Made by a program: the position numbers and the translations under genes
The notes under the pieces: generated by a model
The model's database searches: none
Told to the model about the DNA's origin: nothing
Seen by the model: only the letters and a program-made list of their open reading frames with translations
Source: Novipirellula galeiformis
GTDB taxonomy: Bacteria > Planctomycetota > Planctomycetia > Pirellulales > Pirellulaceae
Assembly: GCF_007860095.1 (NCBI RefSeq)
Contig: NZ_SJPT01000009.1
Coordinates: forward strand, 124,001 to 188,000
DNA length: 64,000 nt
Direction of reading: 5' to 3'
Shown here: positions 26,395 through 35,667 of the stretch, piece after piece
How the letters are laid out: each line of letters begins with the position of its first letter
Numbering within the stretch: the first letter of the stretch is position 1

Positions 26395-27894
26395 CTAAGC
26401 CAAAAGCTCTTTGACGACCTGGCCGCCTTGGTTGTCCAGCAGCGACATGGAGCGATTGTTGACTTCAAAGCCAAAGCGTTCGGCGTCCAGCCCAAACAAG
26501 TGCAACAACGTTGCATGGTAATCGAAATGGTTAACCACCCCTTCGACCGCTTTGTGCCCCAGTTCATCGGTAGCACCATGCACGTAGCCCTGTTTAAACC
26601 CGCCGCCGGCAACCCACATACTAAATCCGTAGGTGTTGTGATCTCGACCAACACGTGCGGGTCCCGAGTCGTTTTCGATCACGGGCAACCGCCCCATCTC
26701 GCCTCCCCAATGAACGACTGTGGAATCGAGTAGCCCGCGTTGCCTGAGATCTTTGACCAGTGCTGCCGACGGGATGTCGACCTTTTTACACGCTGAGGGT
26801 AGCCCGCTTTGGATACGGTTGTGATGATCCCAGCGTTGATTCTCGGTAAACACTTGAGCAAAGCGGACGCCCCGTTCGATCAATCTCCGAGCGATCAAGC
26901 ATCGCGCCCCAAAATCTTTGGTTGCGGGATCCTCGAGTCCGTACATTTTCAGTGTGGCCTTCGACTCGCGGCTAAAATCGACAGCTTCTTTTGCTGCTAA
27001 TTGCATGTTTGCGGCTAGTTCATAACTAGCGATACGAGCCTGTAGATCGTGAAATCCAGCCCGTTGTTCAAGGTGTTGGCGATTCAGCGTTTCCAGAAAA
27101 CTAAGAGCCTCCTGTTGCGCCACACCGCTCAGATGTGCAGGCGCGTCGAGATTTAAGATCCGCGGCTCTTGTGGCCGGACAACCGTCCCCTGATAAAGCG
27201 AGGGAAGAAAACCGTTTGACCAATTCTCCACGCCCATCACAGGCAACTGACCGGGATCAATCAGGGCAACGTAGGCTGGCAACTCATCGGTCTCACATCC
27301 CAAACCGTACGTCAACCAGCTTCCTACGGTAGGACGGCCCCCCAAATTGCGCCCATTTTGCAGCGCTCGGATCGATTGACCATGATTATTAACGCCCGTA
27401 TGCATCGAGCGGATCAACGTAATCTCATCGACGACTTCGGCTAGCCCCGGAAGCAGTTCTGAGATTTCCATCCCACAATGCCCATGCTTTTTGAACTTCC
27501 ACGGGGATGCCATCAGCTTGGAGCTTGCCTCTGCGGCGTTATCGTATTTGATATCCCCTTCGTAGTTCTTACCATCCATCTTGTCGAGAACAGGCTTGGG
27601 ATCAAACAAATCCAAATGACTCGGGCCTCCTTGCATAAACAAGGAAATCATTGCCTTGGCGGTCGGCTGGAAATGCGGCTCCTTCGGCTTCACGTCATAC
27701 GCTTTGGGCTCCGCCTCGGGGCGCACAAACGGATCCTTGACGGGCGTCTGCGCGCTCAGCTCTTCGTTTCGCAGCAACGTCGCCAGCGCGAACCCAGCGA
27801 GGCTCATCGCTCCGGACGCCATAAAGTGCCGCCGCGCCGAGAGGGAAGCGGCACGTTGCATTGCTTGTTTCGTATTAGGTTCTTGATGGTTCAT
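26395..27894 (-). CDS. DUF1501 exported protein
   Basis: A 499-residue protein of the DUF1501 family, common in planctomycetes. It has a twin-arginine-like start (SARRHFMASGAMSLAGFALA, residues 19-38), so it is probably exported folded through the Tat system. The family is distantly related to alkaline-phosphatase/sulfatase-type folds; conserved parts visible here are MISLFMQGGPSHLDLFDPKP (residues 82-101), LPGLAEVVDEITLIRSMHTG and the C-terminal GGEMGRLP and GRDHN. It follows the DUF1553 cytochrome-like gene by only six bases, the usual planctomycete pairing, so both are made from one mRNA. The substrate is unknown; a role in breakdown of sulfated or complex polysaccharides is a guess. Confidence 0.88.
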   Translation of the reverse strand: MNHQEPNTKQAMQRAASLSARRHFMASGAMSLAGFALATLLRNEELSAQTPVKDPFVRPEAEPKAYDVKPKEPHFQPTAKAMISLFMQGGPSHLDLFDPKPVLDKMDGKNYEGDIKYDNAAEASSKLMASPWKFKKHGHCGMEISELLPGLAEVVDEITLIRSMHTGVNNHGQSIRALQNGRNLGGRPTVGSWLTYGLGCETDELPAYVALIDPGQLPVMGVENWSNGFLPSLYQGTVVRPQEPRILNLDAPAHLSGVAQQEALSFLETLNRQHLEQRAGFHDLQARIASYELAANMQLAAKEAVDFSRESKATLKMYGLEDPATKDFGARCLIARRLIERGVRFAQVFTENQRWDHHNRIQSGLPSACKKVDIPSAALVKDLRQRGLLDSTVVHWGGEMGRLPVIENDSGPARVGRDHNTYGFSMWVAGGGFKQGYVHGATDELGHKAVEGVVNHFDYHATLLHLFGLDAERFGFEVNNRSMSLLDNQGGQVVKELLA

Positions 27895-27900
27895 AGCAAC

Positions 27901-30819
27901 TTAGTCAACGTACAGGAAACGATTTGAACTCAAGAGCGTTTGACAAAAATTAGCCAGCGCCAACAACCGTGGCGTTTGAGCCTTGTCCGCTTTGGCAAGG
28001 TTCTGTGCTTCGGCTGAATCGGCCAAGGTCTTCGTTTGACGGTCAATGAAAGCGATTGCAGAATCAATTTGTGCTTCGCTAGGAGTTTGACAGAGGGCAA
28101 GTTCCCAGGCCCGCTTGACCTGCGACCTAGGGTCCTCCCCCGCCTCTTTGGTGACCCGCTTGGCAAAATCAGTGGACCGCGCTATCAGAAACTCACTATT
28201 CATGAGCAGCAACGACTGAGGGGCAACGGTCGACGACGAACGGCTTTCACAGTTGGGCGTCATCAGCGGGGCATCAAAGGTATCGAGCACCCCCAGCGGA
28301 CGACTGCGGCGGACTTGGACATAGACGGAACGGCGAAAATCCTCACCCTTCATATCGATCACCGGACCAGGACGCCCGGCACTAAGATTTTCGATGCCAA
28401 TCACAATTTGTCCCACTCGGTCTTGCATCACCGGCACCGGAGGGCCAAATCGTTTCGGATTCAACTGTCCACTGATTGCTAAGACGCTGTCACGAAGCGT
28501 TTCGGCTTCCAACCGGCGGAGTGACATTCCGCTCAACAGGCGGTTATCCGGGTCAACATCCTTGGCGGGAATCTTCCGCAGGGATTGACGATATGCCGAC
28601 GAAGTCATGATCTGCTTATGGAAGCGTTTTACGCTCCAACCGTTGGCCATGAAATCGCTCGCCAGCCAATCCAGCAACTCGGGGTGCGACGGTCGATCAC
28701 CCAACGCTCCAAAATCGCTTGGCGTGGTGACCAGTCCCTTGCCAAAGTGATGCATCCAGAATCGGTTGACCAACACTCGGGCGACAAGCGGATGTTGACC
28801 GCTTGTCAGGTACTCCGCGTAGGCCAGTCGTCGTCCGGTCGTAGGCAACCGTTCGTCATTCACAGGGATCTCCACCGCGTTTCCCGCGGCGGGAATGCTT
28901 AGCACGGCGGGCTGAACTTGCTGCTGTGGGCTTTGATGATCGCCGCGAGCAAACAGAAAGGTATCCGGCACGGTGCCCGGAACCTCGGTCAACGCCCGCA
29001 CGAATTCTTCTTTCGGCTTCTTGGCTCGAACCTCTGCCGCCCGCTTTCGGATCGCTGCCAATTGAGGAGCACGCTCCTGGGTTTGATCCATTTCCTGCTT
29101 CAACGTTGCCAATTCGGCTGCCGCCGCTTCATCAAACTTGGCGAGATTGCTTTCGCTGACGACCACATCTTGATGCTTAGCAAGTAGCGTTTTCTGAGCA
29201 TCCGTTCTCTTGCCCGCGGCAACTTTCAGCGCCTCGGCGATCGGTTTGGCATCCTCGCCGAGCGGCGCGAGTGCTTTCGTTTGCGCCGCGGCAACGAACT
29301 CCTTCACTTTGGCGTCGTAGGTTTTTCGTAAACCCGCTAGTTTGCCGCGAATATCACGATCGTAAAGGTAGAGTGACGAGGTCGAAATTTTAAGGATTTT
29401 CGGGTACTTCTTCAGATGCGACTTATGCTCCTCGGTCCGCTTGTTAGCCGGAGTTTGGTAGGCAACGCGGAGCGCATCGTGCAGTTCCTCGGGAACGTGC
29501 TGGACCAATTGGTCCTCCAATGTCTCGGCGATCAATTCAGTTGCTCGCTGATTGTGCTCCGCATCAATTTTCTTGGCCTCGGCCTCAATTTCAGCCGCGG
29601 CTTTGCGATCGGCATCGGTGTACAGCGACACCAAGCGGGCTTTGGGGTTCCGCCATTTTTTCCAGTCATAGGCGGGTTCGAATATCGCTCGAACCTGAAA
29701 GTACTCCGCATGGGGAATCGGATCGTAGCGATGGTTGTGGCACTGGGCACAACTGAGCGTCAACCCTAGCAGCGAGCTGCCGACGACATGAAGTGCATCG
29801 GCCATGACTTGGTTTTGAGCGAGTGGTTGCTCGGCTGCGGGAACGTTCCCCGTGCCATCGGGAACCATCCGCAAAAAGCCGGTGGCAATGAGTTTTGCCG
29901 CCTCGTCGGTGGTCAGATTTTTCTTGGGAAAACCGATGATCTCGTCTCCCGCAATCTGTTCGCGGATGAACTGATCAAACGGCATATCATCGTTAAAGGC
30001 ACGGATCACATAATCGCGGTAGTGATACGCATTGGTGCGAACGACATCATCATTGGTGTAGCCTTCCGAGTCCGCATAGCCAACGACGTCCAACCAATGC
30101 CGCCCCCAACGCTCGCCATATTCGGGCGAATCCAACAATCGGTCAATCAAGTTCTCGACCGCCTGTGGATCCTCATCGGCAACAAACTGTTGAACCGCTT
30201 CGGGAGTCGGTGGCAAGCCGGTCAAGTCGATCGTCGCTCGACGAATGAAGGTCTGGCGATCGGCGTCCGCTGAAAAGTGCAGCTGCTTCTCTTCCAAGCG
30301 GCGAAGTAGAAACGCATCGACAGGATTGCGTACCTGATCCTGATTTTTCACGACGGGAACCGCCGGTGTTTGGATCGGCTTAAACGACCAAAACTCTCGC
30401 TCTTCCGGAGGAACGTAAACCCCATCGGGAATCGAATCGGGTTCGGGACGCAAGGTCTTCGCACCCGAGATCACCCATTGGCGAAGGATTTCAATCTCCT
30501 CCGGCTTGAGCTTCACGTCTCCCGGAGGCATGTCCTCCGACAAAGTACGATCCAACAGCGGGCTTTCATCAGGGCTGCCTTCGACCACCGCAGGACCGCT
30601 ATCGCCACCGACCAAGATGAATCGCCGCAGACGAAGATCGAGCCCTCCTTCGGCCTCGCTCCCTTCGCCATGACATTCCAGACAATGGGCCTTCAGAATG
30701 GGGCGTACGTCGTGTTCAAACGAAACCTCAGCCGAGGCCGGTTGAGTTATCGATTCACCAAAGGCGGGTGCAGTCGCTACGAATAGCAGCGTCGTCGCTA
30801 CGAAAGGGTGGCATCGCAT
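27901..30819 (-). CDS. PSCyt1/DUF1549/DUF1553 cytochrome-like exported protein
   Basis: A 972-residue exported protein. The start is set at 30819, because AGGAG lies six bases before that ATG, while the ATG at 30837 precedes the ribosome site itself. Order of parts: signal peptide (MRCHPFVATTLLFVATAPAF), a planctomycete cytochrome c-like domain PSCyt1 with heme motif CLECH (about residues 45-49), DUF1549 (about 145-360, KFI-like RRATIDLTGLPPTPEAV), a long charged helical region rich in Lys, Ala and Glu (about 390-610, probably coiled coil), and DUF1553 (about 660-930, VNRFWMHHFGKGLVTTPSDF). It should bind covalent heme. It is the first gene of the pair with the DUF1501 gene. The function is not established. 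Confidence 0.9.
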   Translation of the reverse strand: MRCHPFVATTLLFVATAPAFGESITQPASAEVSFEHDVRPILKAHCLECHGEGSEAEGGLDLRLRRFILVGGDSGPAVVEGSPDESPLLDRTLSEDMPPGDVKLKPEEIEILRQWVISGAKTLRPEPDSIPDGVYVPPEEREFWSFKPIQTPAVPVVKNQDQVRNPVDAFLLRRLEEKQLHFSADADRQTFIRRATIDLTGLPPTPEAVQQFVADEDPQAVENLIDRLLDSPEYGERWGRHWLDVVGYADSEGYTNDDVVRTNAYHYRDYVIRAFNDDMPFDQFIREQIAGDEIIGFPKKNLTTDEAAKLIATGFLRMVPDGTGNVPAAEQPLAQNQVMADALHVVGSSLLGLTLSCAQCHNHRYDPIPHAEYFQVRAIFEPAYDWKKWRNPKARLVSLYTDADRKAAAEIEAEAKKIDAEHNQRATELIAETLEDQLVQHVPEELHDALRVAYQTPANKRTEEHKSHLKKYPKILKISTSSLYLYDRDIRGKLAGLRKTYDAKVKEFVAAAQTKALAPLGEDAKPIAEALKVAAGKRTDAQKTLLAKHQDVVVSESNLAKFDEAAAAELATLKQEMDQTQERAPQLAAIRKRAAEVRAKKPKEEFVRALTEVPGTVPDTFLFARGDHQSPQQQVQPAVLSIPAAGNAVEIPVNDERLPTTGRRLAYAEYLTSGQHPLVARVLVNRFWMHHFGKGLVTTPSDFGALGDRPSHPELLDWLASDFMANGWSVKRFHKQIMTSSAYRQSLRKIPAKDVDPDNRLLSGMSLRRLEAETLRDSVLAISGQLNPKRFGPPVPVMQDRVGQIVIGIENLSAGRPGPVIDMKGEDFRRSVYVQVRRSRPLGVLDTFDAPLMTPNCESRSSSTVAPQSLLLMNSEFLIARSTDFAKRVTKEAGEDPRSQVKRAWELALCQTPSEAQIDSAIAFIDRQTKTLADSAEAQNLAKADKAQTPRLLALANFCQTLLSSNRFLYVD

Positions 30820-31256
30820 CACGAACTCCTGTCGCATGTCGTGATCTCGGGTGGGTGGGTTAGCGGCATTAAACCGCTGGCGGGAGGCTGCAGTATAGCA
30901 GAAAAAACGGCAATTCCGAAGTCCAACGCTCTGGTTACGCGAAATACCCCAGCGTTCGGGCTGCTCTGTACCGAAGTCTGAGCTTCCCGAACGCGCGGCT
31001 GCGAGGGGTCGATTTGGGAACGTATGGGGAAAAACGGGACCGTGACAACGCGGTAAACGGCCCCCCTAGCACAACTCGCCTGAGATTGAAGCAACCGCCA
31101 AACTCACGTCCCCGAACGTGTTCTCAGCCCGATTTTCGCCTCCAAACGTCTCCCACCTCGGCATGCGACAGTGGACCACAGCCCTTGGGCTTGGAGACGC
31201 TTTACGCGCCATCCACGCGTGACTAGGATGACGCGTGTGAGGAGCGGGCCTGTCTT
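30820..31256. other. Spacer between divergent genes
   Basis: About 440 bp with no recognisable gene or known RNA. It separates the DUF1553 gene (-) from the Cys-rich protein gene (+), so it should hold both promoters. An ACGCGT-bearing inverted motif around 31206-31237 (ACGCGCCATCCACGCGT and ACGCGTGT) is the only structure noticed. Confidence 0.4.
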
Positions 31257-31922
31257 TTGGTTCGTCATTTTAGCGTCTGGCCATTATTGTTTTCTTCATT
31301 CCCAACACGCTTGCGTGGATCGTTTCGTTGGAAACGCTTTTTCAGCATCATTTTGCTGATCGTGATTTCGTGCAGTGTCGTGGGTATCCCCGTCACCGCT
31401 CCGAGCTCGCCCACGCTAGGACGTTTCCCTTGCGAACATTCGGCTTGCGGTTGTTCGACGGCTGAATATTGCTGGGACAGATGTTGCTGCAATTCCGACG
31501 CGGAAAAACTGCTGTGGGCGGCGCAGAACGACGTTCCACCTCCAGCGTTTCTGGTCGACCGCGTGGCCGCCAAGACGCAAACCTCTGTCCGCACCGCCAA
31601 CCGGGGGGCGATCTCCGTGCCGCCAAAGAAAACGTGTTGCGGCTCCAACAAGCATTCCTCCTGTGCCACGGACGATTCACCGACCGCGAAAACAGGCGGG
31701 GAACGAGCAAACGCCCGTCAGTCGACCGTACGGATGGTTCACTTTGAAGACGCGGCCAAATGTCGTGGCATCGACATGTTTTGGTCGCTGCTCGCAAGCG
31801 TGGTGGTCGATTGGGAAACGACAACGATCCAACCATTCGCCCCCCCTCTGTTGTACTATCTGTGCATCGACAATGACCGAGCCATCTCGGTCTTCTCCGC
31901 TCCTGATCCGCCGGTGCCATAG
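31257..31922 (+). CDS. Cys-rich membrane-anchored protein of unknown function
   Basis: A 221-residue protein with one transmembrane segment (about residues 28-45, FFSIILLIVISCSVVGI) and an outer Cys-rich knot: Cys at 59, 64, 66, 72, 76, 77 and 78 in FPCEHSACGCSTAEYCW and DRCCC. A further pair KKTCCGS lies near 130 and Cys at about 140. The spacing suggests a metal or Fe-S site or a disulfide knot; the Cys cluster then runs into SDAEKLLWAAQN. I recall similar CGC/CW/CCC proteins from planctomycetes, but cannot name a family. The called start is TTG 31257, with GAGGAG about 12 bases upstream; a TTG at 31311 is possible. A DUF1559 gene follows 381 bp downstream, with no evident link. Confidence 0.6.
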   Translation: MVRHFSVWPLLFSSFPTRLRGSFRWKRFFSIILLIVISCSVVGIPVTAPSSPTLGRFPCEHSACGCSTAEYCWDRCCCNSDAEKLLWAAQNDVPPPAFLVDRVAAKTQTSVRTANRGAISVPPKKTCCGSNKHSSCATDDSPTAKTGGERANARQSTVRMVHFEDAAKCRGIDMFWSLLASVVVDWETTTIQPFAPPLLYYLCIDNDRAISVFSAPDPPVP

Positions 31923-32303
31923 CTCCGCGATGCGGAAACATTCGTAATCCGGTCTGCGCCCGCAGATGGCGACCCAAGCAGATAGCGACTCCAGCGTCCG
32001 CTACTGCTACGGCTGCGTTGATCCCCATCGTTCGATACCGATCGAGCGTGGTCTTCGCCGCGGCAACCGACGTCAATGCCAACTCTCCAACGCTGGTCTC
32101 GCGCGTTCGTGACCATCGTCCCATGAGAGCGGATTTTCCATTAGCTCGTTTCTACGTCCGAGTCGTCGGCGTGATTCGCGTCGCTGCGCTGCATGCGTTC
32201 ATGCCTAACAACATGCGCGTCCCCAGCCGAAGCGGGCCTTGTTGCCAACGTGGCACCCACGCCCCATTTTTGAATAACACAACCAATCTAGCTTTCTCCC
32301 AAC
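31923..32303. other. Spacer upstream of the DUF1559 gene
   Basis: About 380 bp. Minus-strand and plus-strand open frames here overlap the flanking genes out of frame and have poor composition. No promoter, RNA or repeat can be supported. Confidence 0.35.
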
Positions 32304-33335
32304 ATGACGAATATCAAAACCGCGTTCTCCCCAACCGTCTGCCGCATGTGGAATCAACGGCAGCGGCCCGCAAAGGCTTTCACCCTTGTCGAACTACTGG
32401 TCGTAATCGCGATCATCGGAGTCCTGGTTGGACTGCTGTTGCCAGCCGTTCAAGCGGCCCGCGAAGCGGCCCGGCGGATGCAGTGTTCCAACAACTTGAA
32501 ACAACTGACTCTGGCGCTGCACAACTACGAATCGGCTCATCGCGTCTTCCCGCCGGGCAGCCTTGGATACCCCTTTGTTTGGTCACCGCAATCGCAATTG
32601 CTGCCGTTTGTCGAACAAGCGAGCCTACAGGACCTATTGATCTATGAAGTGCCGCCATTGACCGCCTTTGGCAGCGGCTTCAACGCGACCCAGGTGGCGC
32701 AAAACGATTCCGCCGCCCAACAAGCGTTGCCATTCATTACCTGTCCCAGCGACCGAGAGGTTGTCGCCGGTTCGGTCTATGGAGGGATCAGCTATCCTGG
32801 CTCGAGCGGCTCAGGAATTAACGCTCCCGGGAACGCCGCGGACGACGGGTCGGTGGCCAATGCCGACGGGCTGTTCTTCACGAATTCGCGGATCGGATTC
32901 CGGGACGTGATCGATGGCACCAGCCATACGGTGGCGTTTGGCGAGCAATTGTTGGGCGATGGCCAAAACGTAGCGTCCCCCAATGCCGACTACCGTCACC
33001 GCGTCGTCGAATTGTCGATGGCCACGCAGACGACGCCTACGGCTTGCGACCCCGCAACGGCTCCCGCTTGGTCGGGGCAACGTGGGGCCAAATGGGTCAA
33101 CGGCCACATGGCCGATTCGATGTTCAATCACTACTACACCCCCAACGCCAACGTTCCCGATTGCCACAACGGCTATCACAATTTCGCATTAGTCAGCGCC
33201 CGTAGCGCCCATGCGGGCGGCGTACAAACTTCAATGGTCGATGGCAGCGTGCGGTTTGTCAGCGACTCCGTCTCGCTGAACCTATGGCGGGCTGCAGCGA
33301 CTCGCGCCGGAAGCGAGGTGAGCCAAGAGATGTAA
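32304..33335 (+). CDS. DUF1559 prepilin-like protein
   Basis: A 343-residue protein of the planctomycete DUF1559 family. A type IV prepilin-type N terminus is clear: a basic leader, then KAFTLVELLVVIAIIGVLVG (residues 24-43), with the prepilin peptidase cut expected before Phe26 and the Glu at position +5 present. Next comes the family signature ARRMQCSNNLKQLTLALHNY (55-74), a beta-rich globular head with FITCPSDR, and the C-terminal motif SAHAGGVQTSMVDGSVRFV (H-x9-DG type). Such proteins are numerous in planctomycetes and are taken to be pseudopilin-like or secretion-related surface proteins. The gene is monocistronic. An ATG at 32346 is a possible shorter start. Confidence 0.92.
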   Translation: MTNIKTAFSPTVCRMWNQRQRPAKAFTLVELLVVIAIIGVLVGLLLPAVQAAREAARRMQCSNNLKQLTLALHNYESAHRVFPPGSLGYPFVWSPQSQLLPFVEQASLQDLLIYEVPPLTAFGSGFNATQVAQNDSAAQQALPFITCPSDREVVAGSVYGGISYPGSSGSGINAPGNAADDGSVANADGLFFTNSRIGFRDVIDGTSHTVAFGEQLLGDGQNVASPNADYRHRVVELSMATQTTPTACDPATAPAWSGQRGAKWVNGHMADSMFNHYYTPNANVPDCHNGYHNFALVSARSAHAGGVQTSMVDGSVRFVSDSVSLNLWRAAATRAGSEVSQEM

Positions 33336-33824
33336 CCCATTGTCTCGCGGCTTTCCACAACACGACTCCGCTGCGTCAGACCGTAATGGATGGCGCAGCG
33401 GTTGTTGCCGTTTACCGCCCGAGTGCCCTGAGGTCATGCTCGGATAGGCATTGAGTGTGGTGCGAGCCCCTCCCTTTCCCGGCATCCCCATTCTGTTTTG
33501 CAATGTCAATCCAATCCCGATATCCGTTCCGCTAAATTGCAGCCCATGGAACTCCGGCAAGCGGAGCCATCGAGACCGCGCCGGAAACATTCCCGATCCC
33601 TAAGATGACTGAATTCAATTCTGTCCCTGGGTTTGGTTCTTTGCGACAAACGCACTCGTGTTTGAGATAGAATCAGAACGCCATGGTGCCTTCGCCATGA
33701 TGCAGCCCCAAGGCCCGCAGGCGTGATTTTCACCCCAACGCTGTTCCGCGGGGACTTCACTGCTGCGACAGGATCCGCCCCTGGTCCGCTGCATTCCTAC
33801 CGAACTTTAATCAAGAGCGTCCTG
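33336..33824. other. Spacer with a terminator-like hairpin
   Basis: About 490 bp. A hairpin CCGCTGCG (33368-33375) and CGCAGCGG (33394-33401) with an 18-base loop lies 33 bp beyond the DUF1559 stop and may end its transcript, though no T run follows. Another short stem CTCCG/CGGAG lies near 33551-33565. The amidohydrolase promoter should lie between 33600 and 33800; no box is convincing. Confidence 0.4.
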
Positions 33825-35585
33825 ATGTTGGTAAAGCGACCTTTCTTACTTGGTGCGTGGTTGACATGCGTTTTCTCGGCCCCGGCGACCGCGGCGCCTC
33901 CTGATTTGGTCGTCCATGGAGGGAAGATTATCACCGTCGATGAAGACTTCACCGTTGCCGAGGCGTTTGCCGTGGAAGGTGAACAAATCGTGGCCGTGGG
34001 GAGCAATGAAGCGATGATTGCCCTCGCGGGTCCGAAGACTCGTCGCATCGATCTGGCCGGCAAGACCGTCCTTCCTGGACTGATCGATTCGCATGTGCAT
34101 CCGACCGGGGCATCCATGTATGAGTTCGATCACCCGGTGCCTGAGATGGAGTCGATCGCCGAAGTGCTCGACTACATTGGATCTCGTGCCGAGAAATTGG
34201 AGCCCGGCAATTGGATCACCGTCAGCCAAGTCTTCATCACTCGTTTGCGGGATCAACGGTTTCCAACTCGCGATGAACTGGACCGCGTTGCGCCTCACCA
34301 TCCCGTCTTTTTCCGCACGGGTCCCGACGGAGCGGTGAATTCGTTGGCGTTGGAGATCAGCGGCATCGACGAAGACTTTGAAATCTCCGACGACGGACCG
34401 GGCTACCTCGAGCGTGACCCGAAAACCGGTCGATTAACAGGCATCCTGCGAAGTTGCACCCGATTGATCAAATCGCGATTGACCAGCCGGAATGCGACGC
34501 CACTCGACCGCCGAGAACAACTCCGGGCACTGCTATCCGATTACAACTCGGTGGGCATTACGAGTATCGCAGACCGTAACGCCAGCAAGTCGGCGGTCGA
34601 TCTCTACCAACAACTCAAAGACGAGCAGACCCTCACCTGCCGAGTTTATTGTTACTACGGCATCAACGCGCAGTTGCCGATCGAAGAAGTGGAGAAAAAC
34701 ATTAAGCAGGTGACCTCCCACCCGGCGCATGCGTACGACAACATGCTCTGGGTGCGTGGCGTCAAAGTCTTTCTAGACGGCGGCATGCTCACCGGCAGCG
34801 CCTACATGCGAAAGCCATGGGGCGTTAGCGAGATCTATTCGATCAACGATCCTGAATACCGGGGACTGCTGTACATCCCCCACGCTCGACTGCTGCGGAT
34901 GGCGCGAACGGCACTGGAGAATGGATTGCAGTTCACCGCCCATTCGGTCGGCGACGGGGCCGTCCACGCGCTACTCGAAGTCTATGAGGAAATCAACAAA
35001 GAGTTTCCCGTCCGCGAGACGAGGCCTTGTATCACCCACTGTAATTTCATGAGCCCCGAAGCAATCAAGCTAATGCGAACGCTAGGAGTCGTCGCCGATT
35101 TGCAGCCCGCGTGGCTGTGGTTGGATGGCAAGACGTTGACCAAACAATTTGGCAACGATCGGCTAAGCTATTTCCAGCCTTATCGAAGCTTGCTCGATGG
35201 AGGAGTGATCGCCGGAGGCGGGTCGGATCATATGCAGAAAATTGGCAGCTTGCGATCGGTGAACCCTTACAATCCGTTTCTCGGAATGTGGATCATGTTA
35301 GCGCGAACGCCGCGAGGAGAGACCGCTCCGTTGCATCCCGAGCAAAAGATCACCCGCGCCGAGGCCATTCGGATGTACACGGCTCATAACGCCTATCTCA
35401 CCTTTGAAGAGCAGACGAAAGGCTCTTTGGAAGTGGGTAAGCTTGCCGATTTCATCGTGCTGGGCAAAGACATCCTAGAATGTCCCGTGGATGAAATCAA
35501 AGACATTCAAGTCGAGCAAACCTGGGTAGGCGGTCGAAATGTGTACCAGATGCAATCGAGACCGCTGCAAGAACGTGGAAAGTGA
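33825..35585 (+). CDS. Exported amidohydrolase (amidohydro_3, YtcJ-like)
   Basis: A 586-residue metal-dependent hydrolase. The start at 33825 has AAGAG seven bases upstream and gives a signal peptide (MLVKRPFLLGAWLTCVFSAPATA), so it acts outside the cytoplasm. The amidohydrolase TIM barrel is marked by GLIDSHVHPTGA (metal-binding HxH, about residues 83-94), KVFLDGGMLTGSAYM, FTAHSVGDGAVHALLE (His), PCITHCNFMSPEAI (His) and GGGSDHM (Asp). After the signal peptide the beta sandwich begins PDLVVHGGKIITVDEDF and closes near the C terminus with GKLADFIVLGKDILE. YtcJ-like enzymes act on N-substituted formamides or related amides, but the substrate cannot be told. It is monocistronic and converges with the NosR-like gene. 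Confidence 0.9.
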   Translation: MLVKRPFLLGAWLTCVFSAPATAAPPDLVVHGGKIITVDEDFTVAEAFAVEGEQIVAVGSNEAMIALAGPKTRRIDLAGKTVLPGLIDSHVHPTGASMYEFDHPVPEMESIAEVLDYIGSRAEKLEPGNWITVSQVFITRLRDQRFPTRDELDRVAPHHPVFFRTGPDGAVNSLALEISGIDEDFEISDDGPGYLERDPKTGRLTGILRSCTRLIKSRLTSRNATPLDRREQLRALLSDYNSVGITSIADRNASKSAVDLYQQLKDEQTLTCRVYCYYGINAQLPIEEVEKNIKQVTSHPAHAYDNMLWVRGVKVFLDGGMLTGSAYMRKPWGVSEIYSINDPEYRGLLYIPHARLLRMARTALENGLQFTAHSVGDGAVHALLEVYEEINKEFPVRETRPCITHCNFMSPEAIKLMRTLGVVADLQPAWLWLDGKTLTKQFGNDRLSYFQPYRSLLDGGVIAGGGSDHMQKIGSLRSVNPYNPFLGMWIMLARTPRGETAPLHPEQKITRAEAIRMYTAHNAYLTFEEQTKGSLEVGKLADFIVLGKDILECPVDEIKDIQVEQTWVGGRNVYQMQSRPLQERGK

Positions 35586-35667
35586 TTGAGCTCCGCGTTC
35601 GCGGCGGCGGAGCGTTGCTGAACGCCACCGGTCTGCGGAACAACCGACACGAGGCCCTAAACCGGTC

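Noticed and set aside
31393-32124. Long minus-strand open frame opposite the Cys-rich gene
   Set aside because: Arg/Ser-rich antisense shadow; the plus-strand frame has a transmembrane helix and an ordered Cys pattern.
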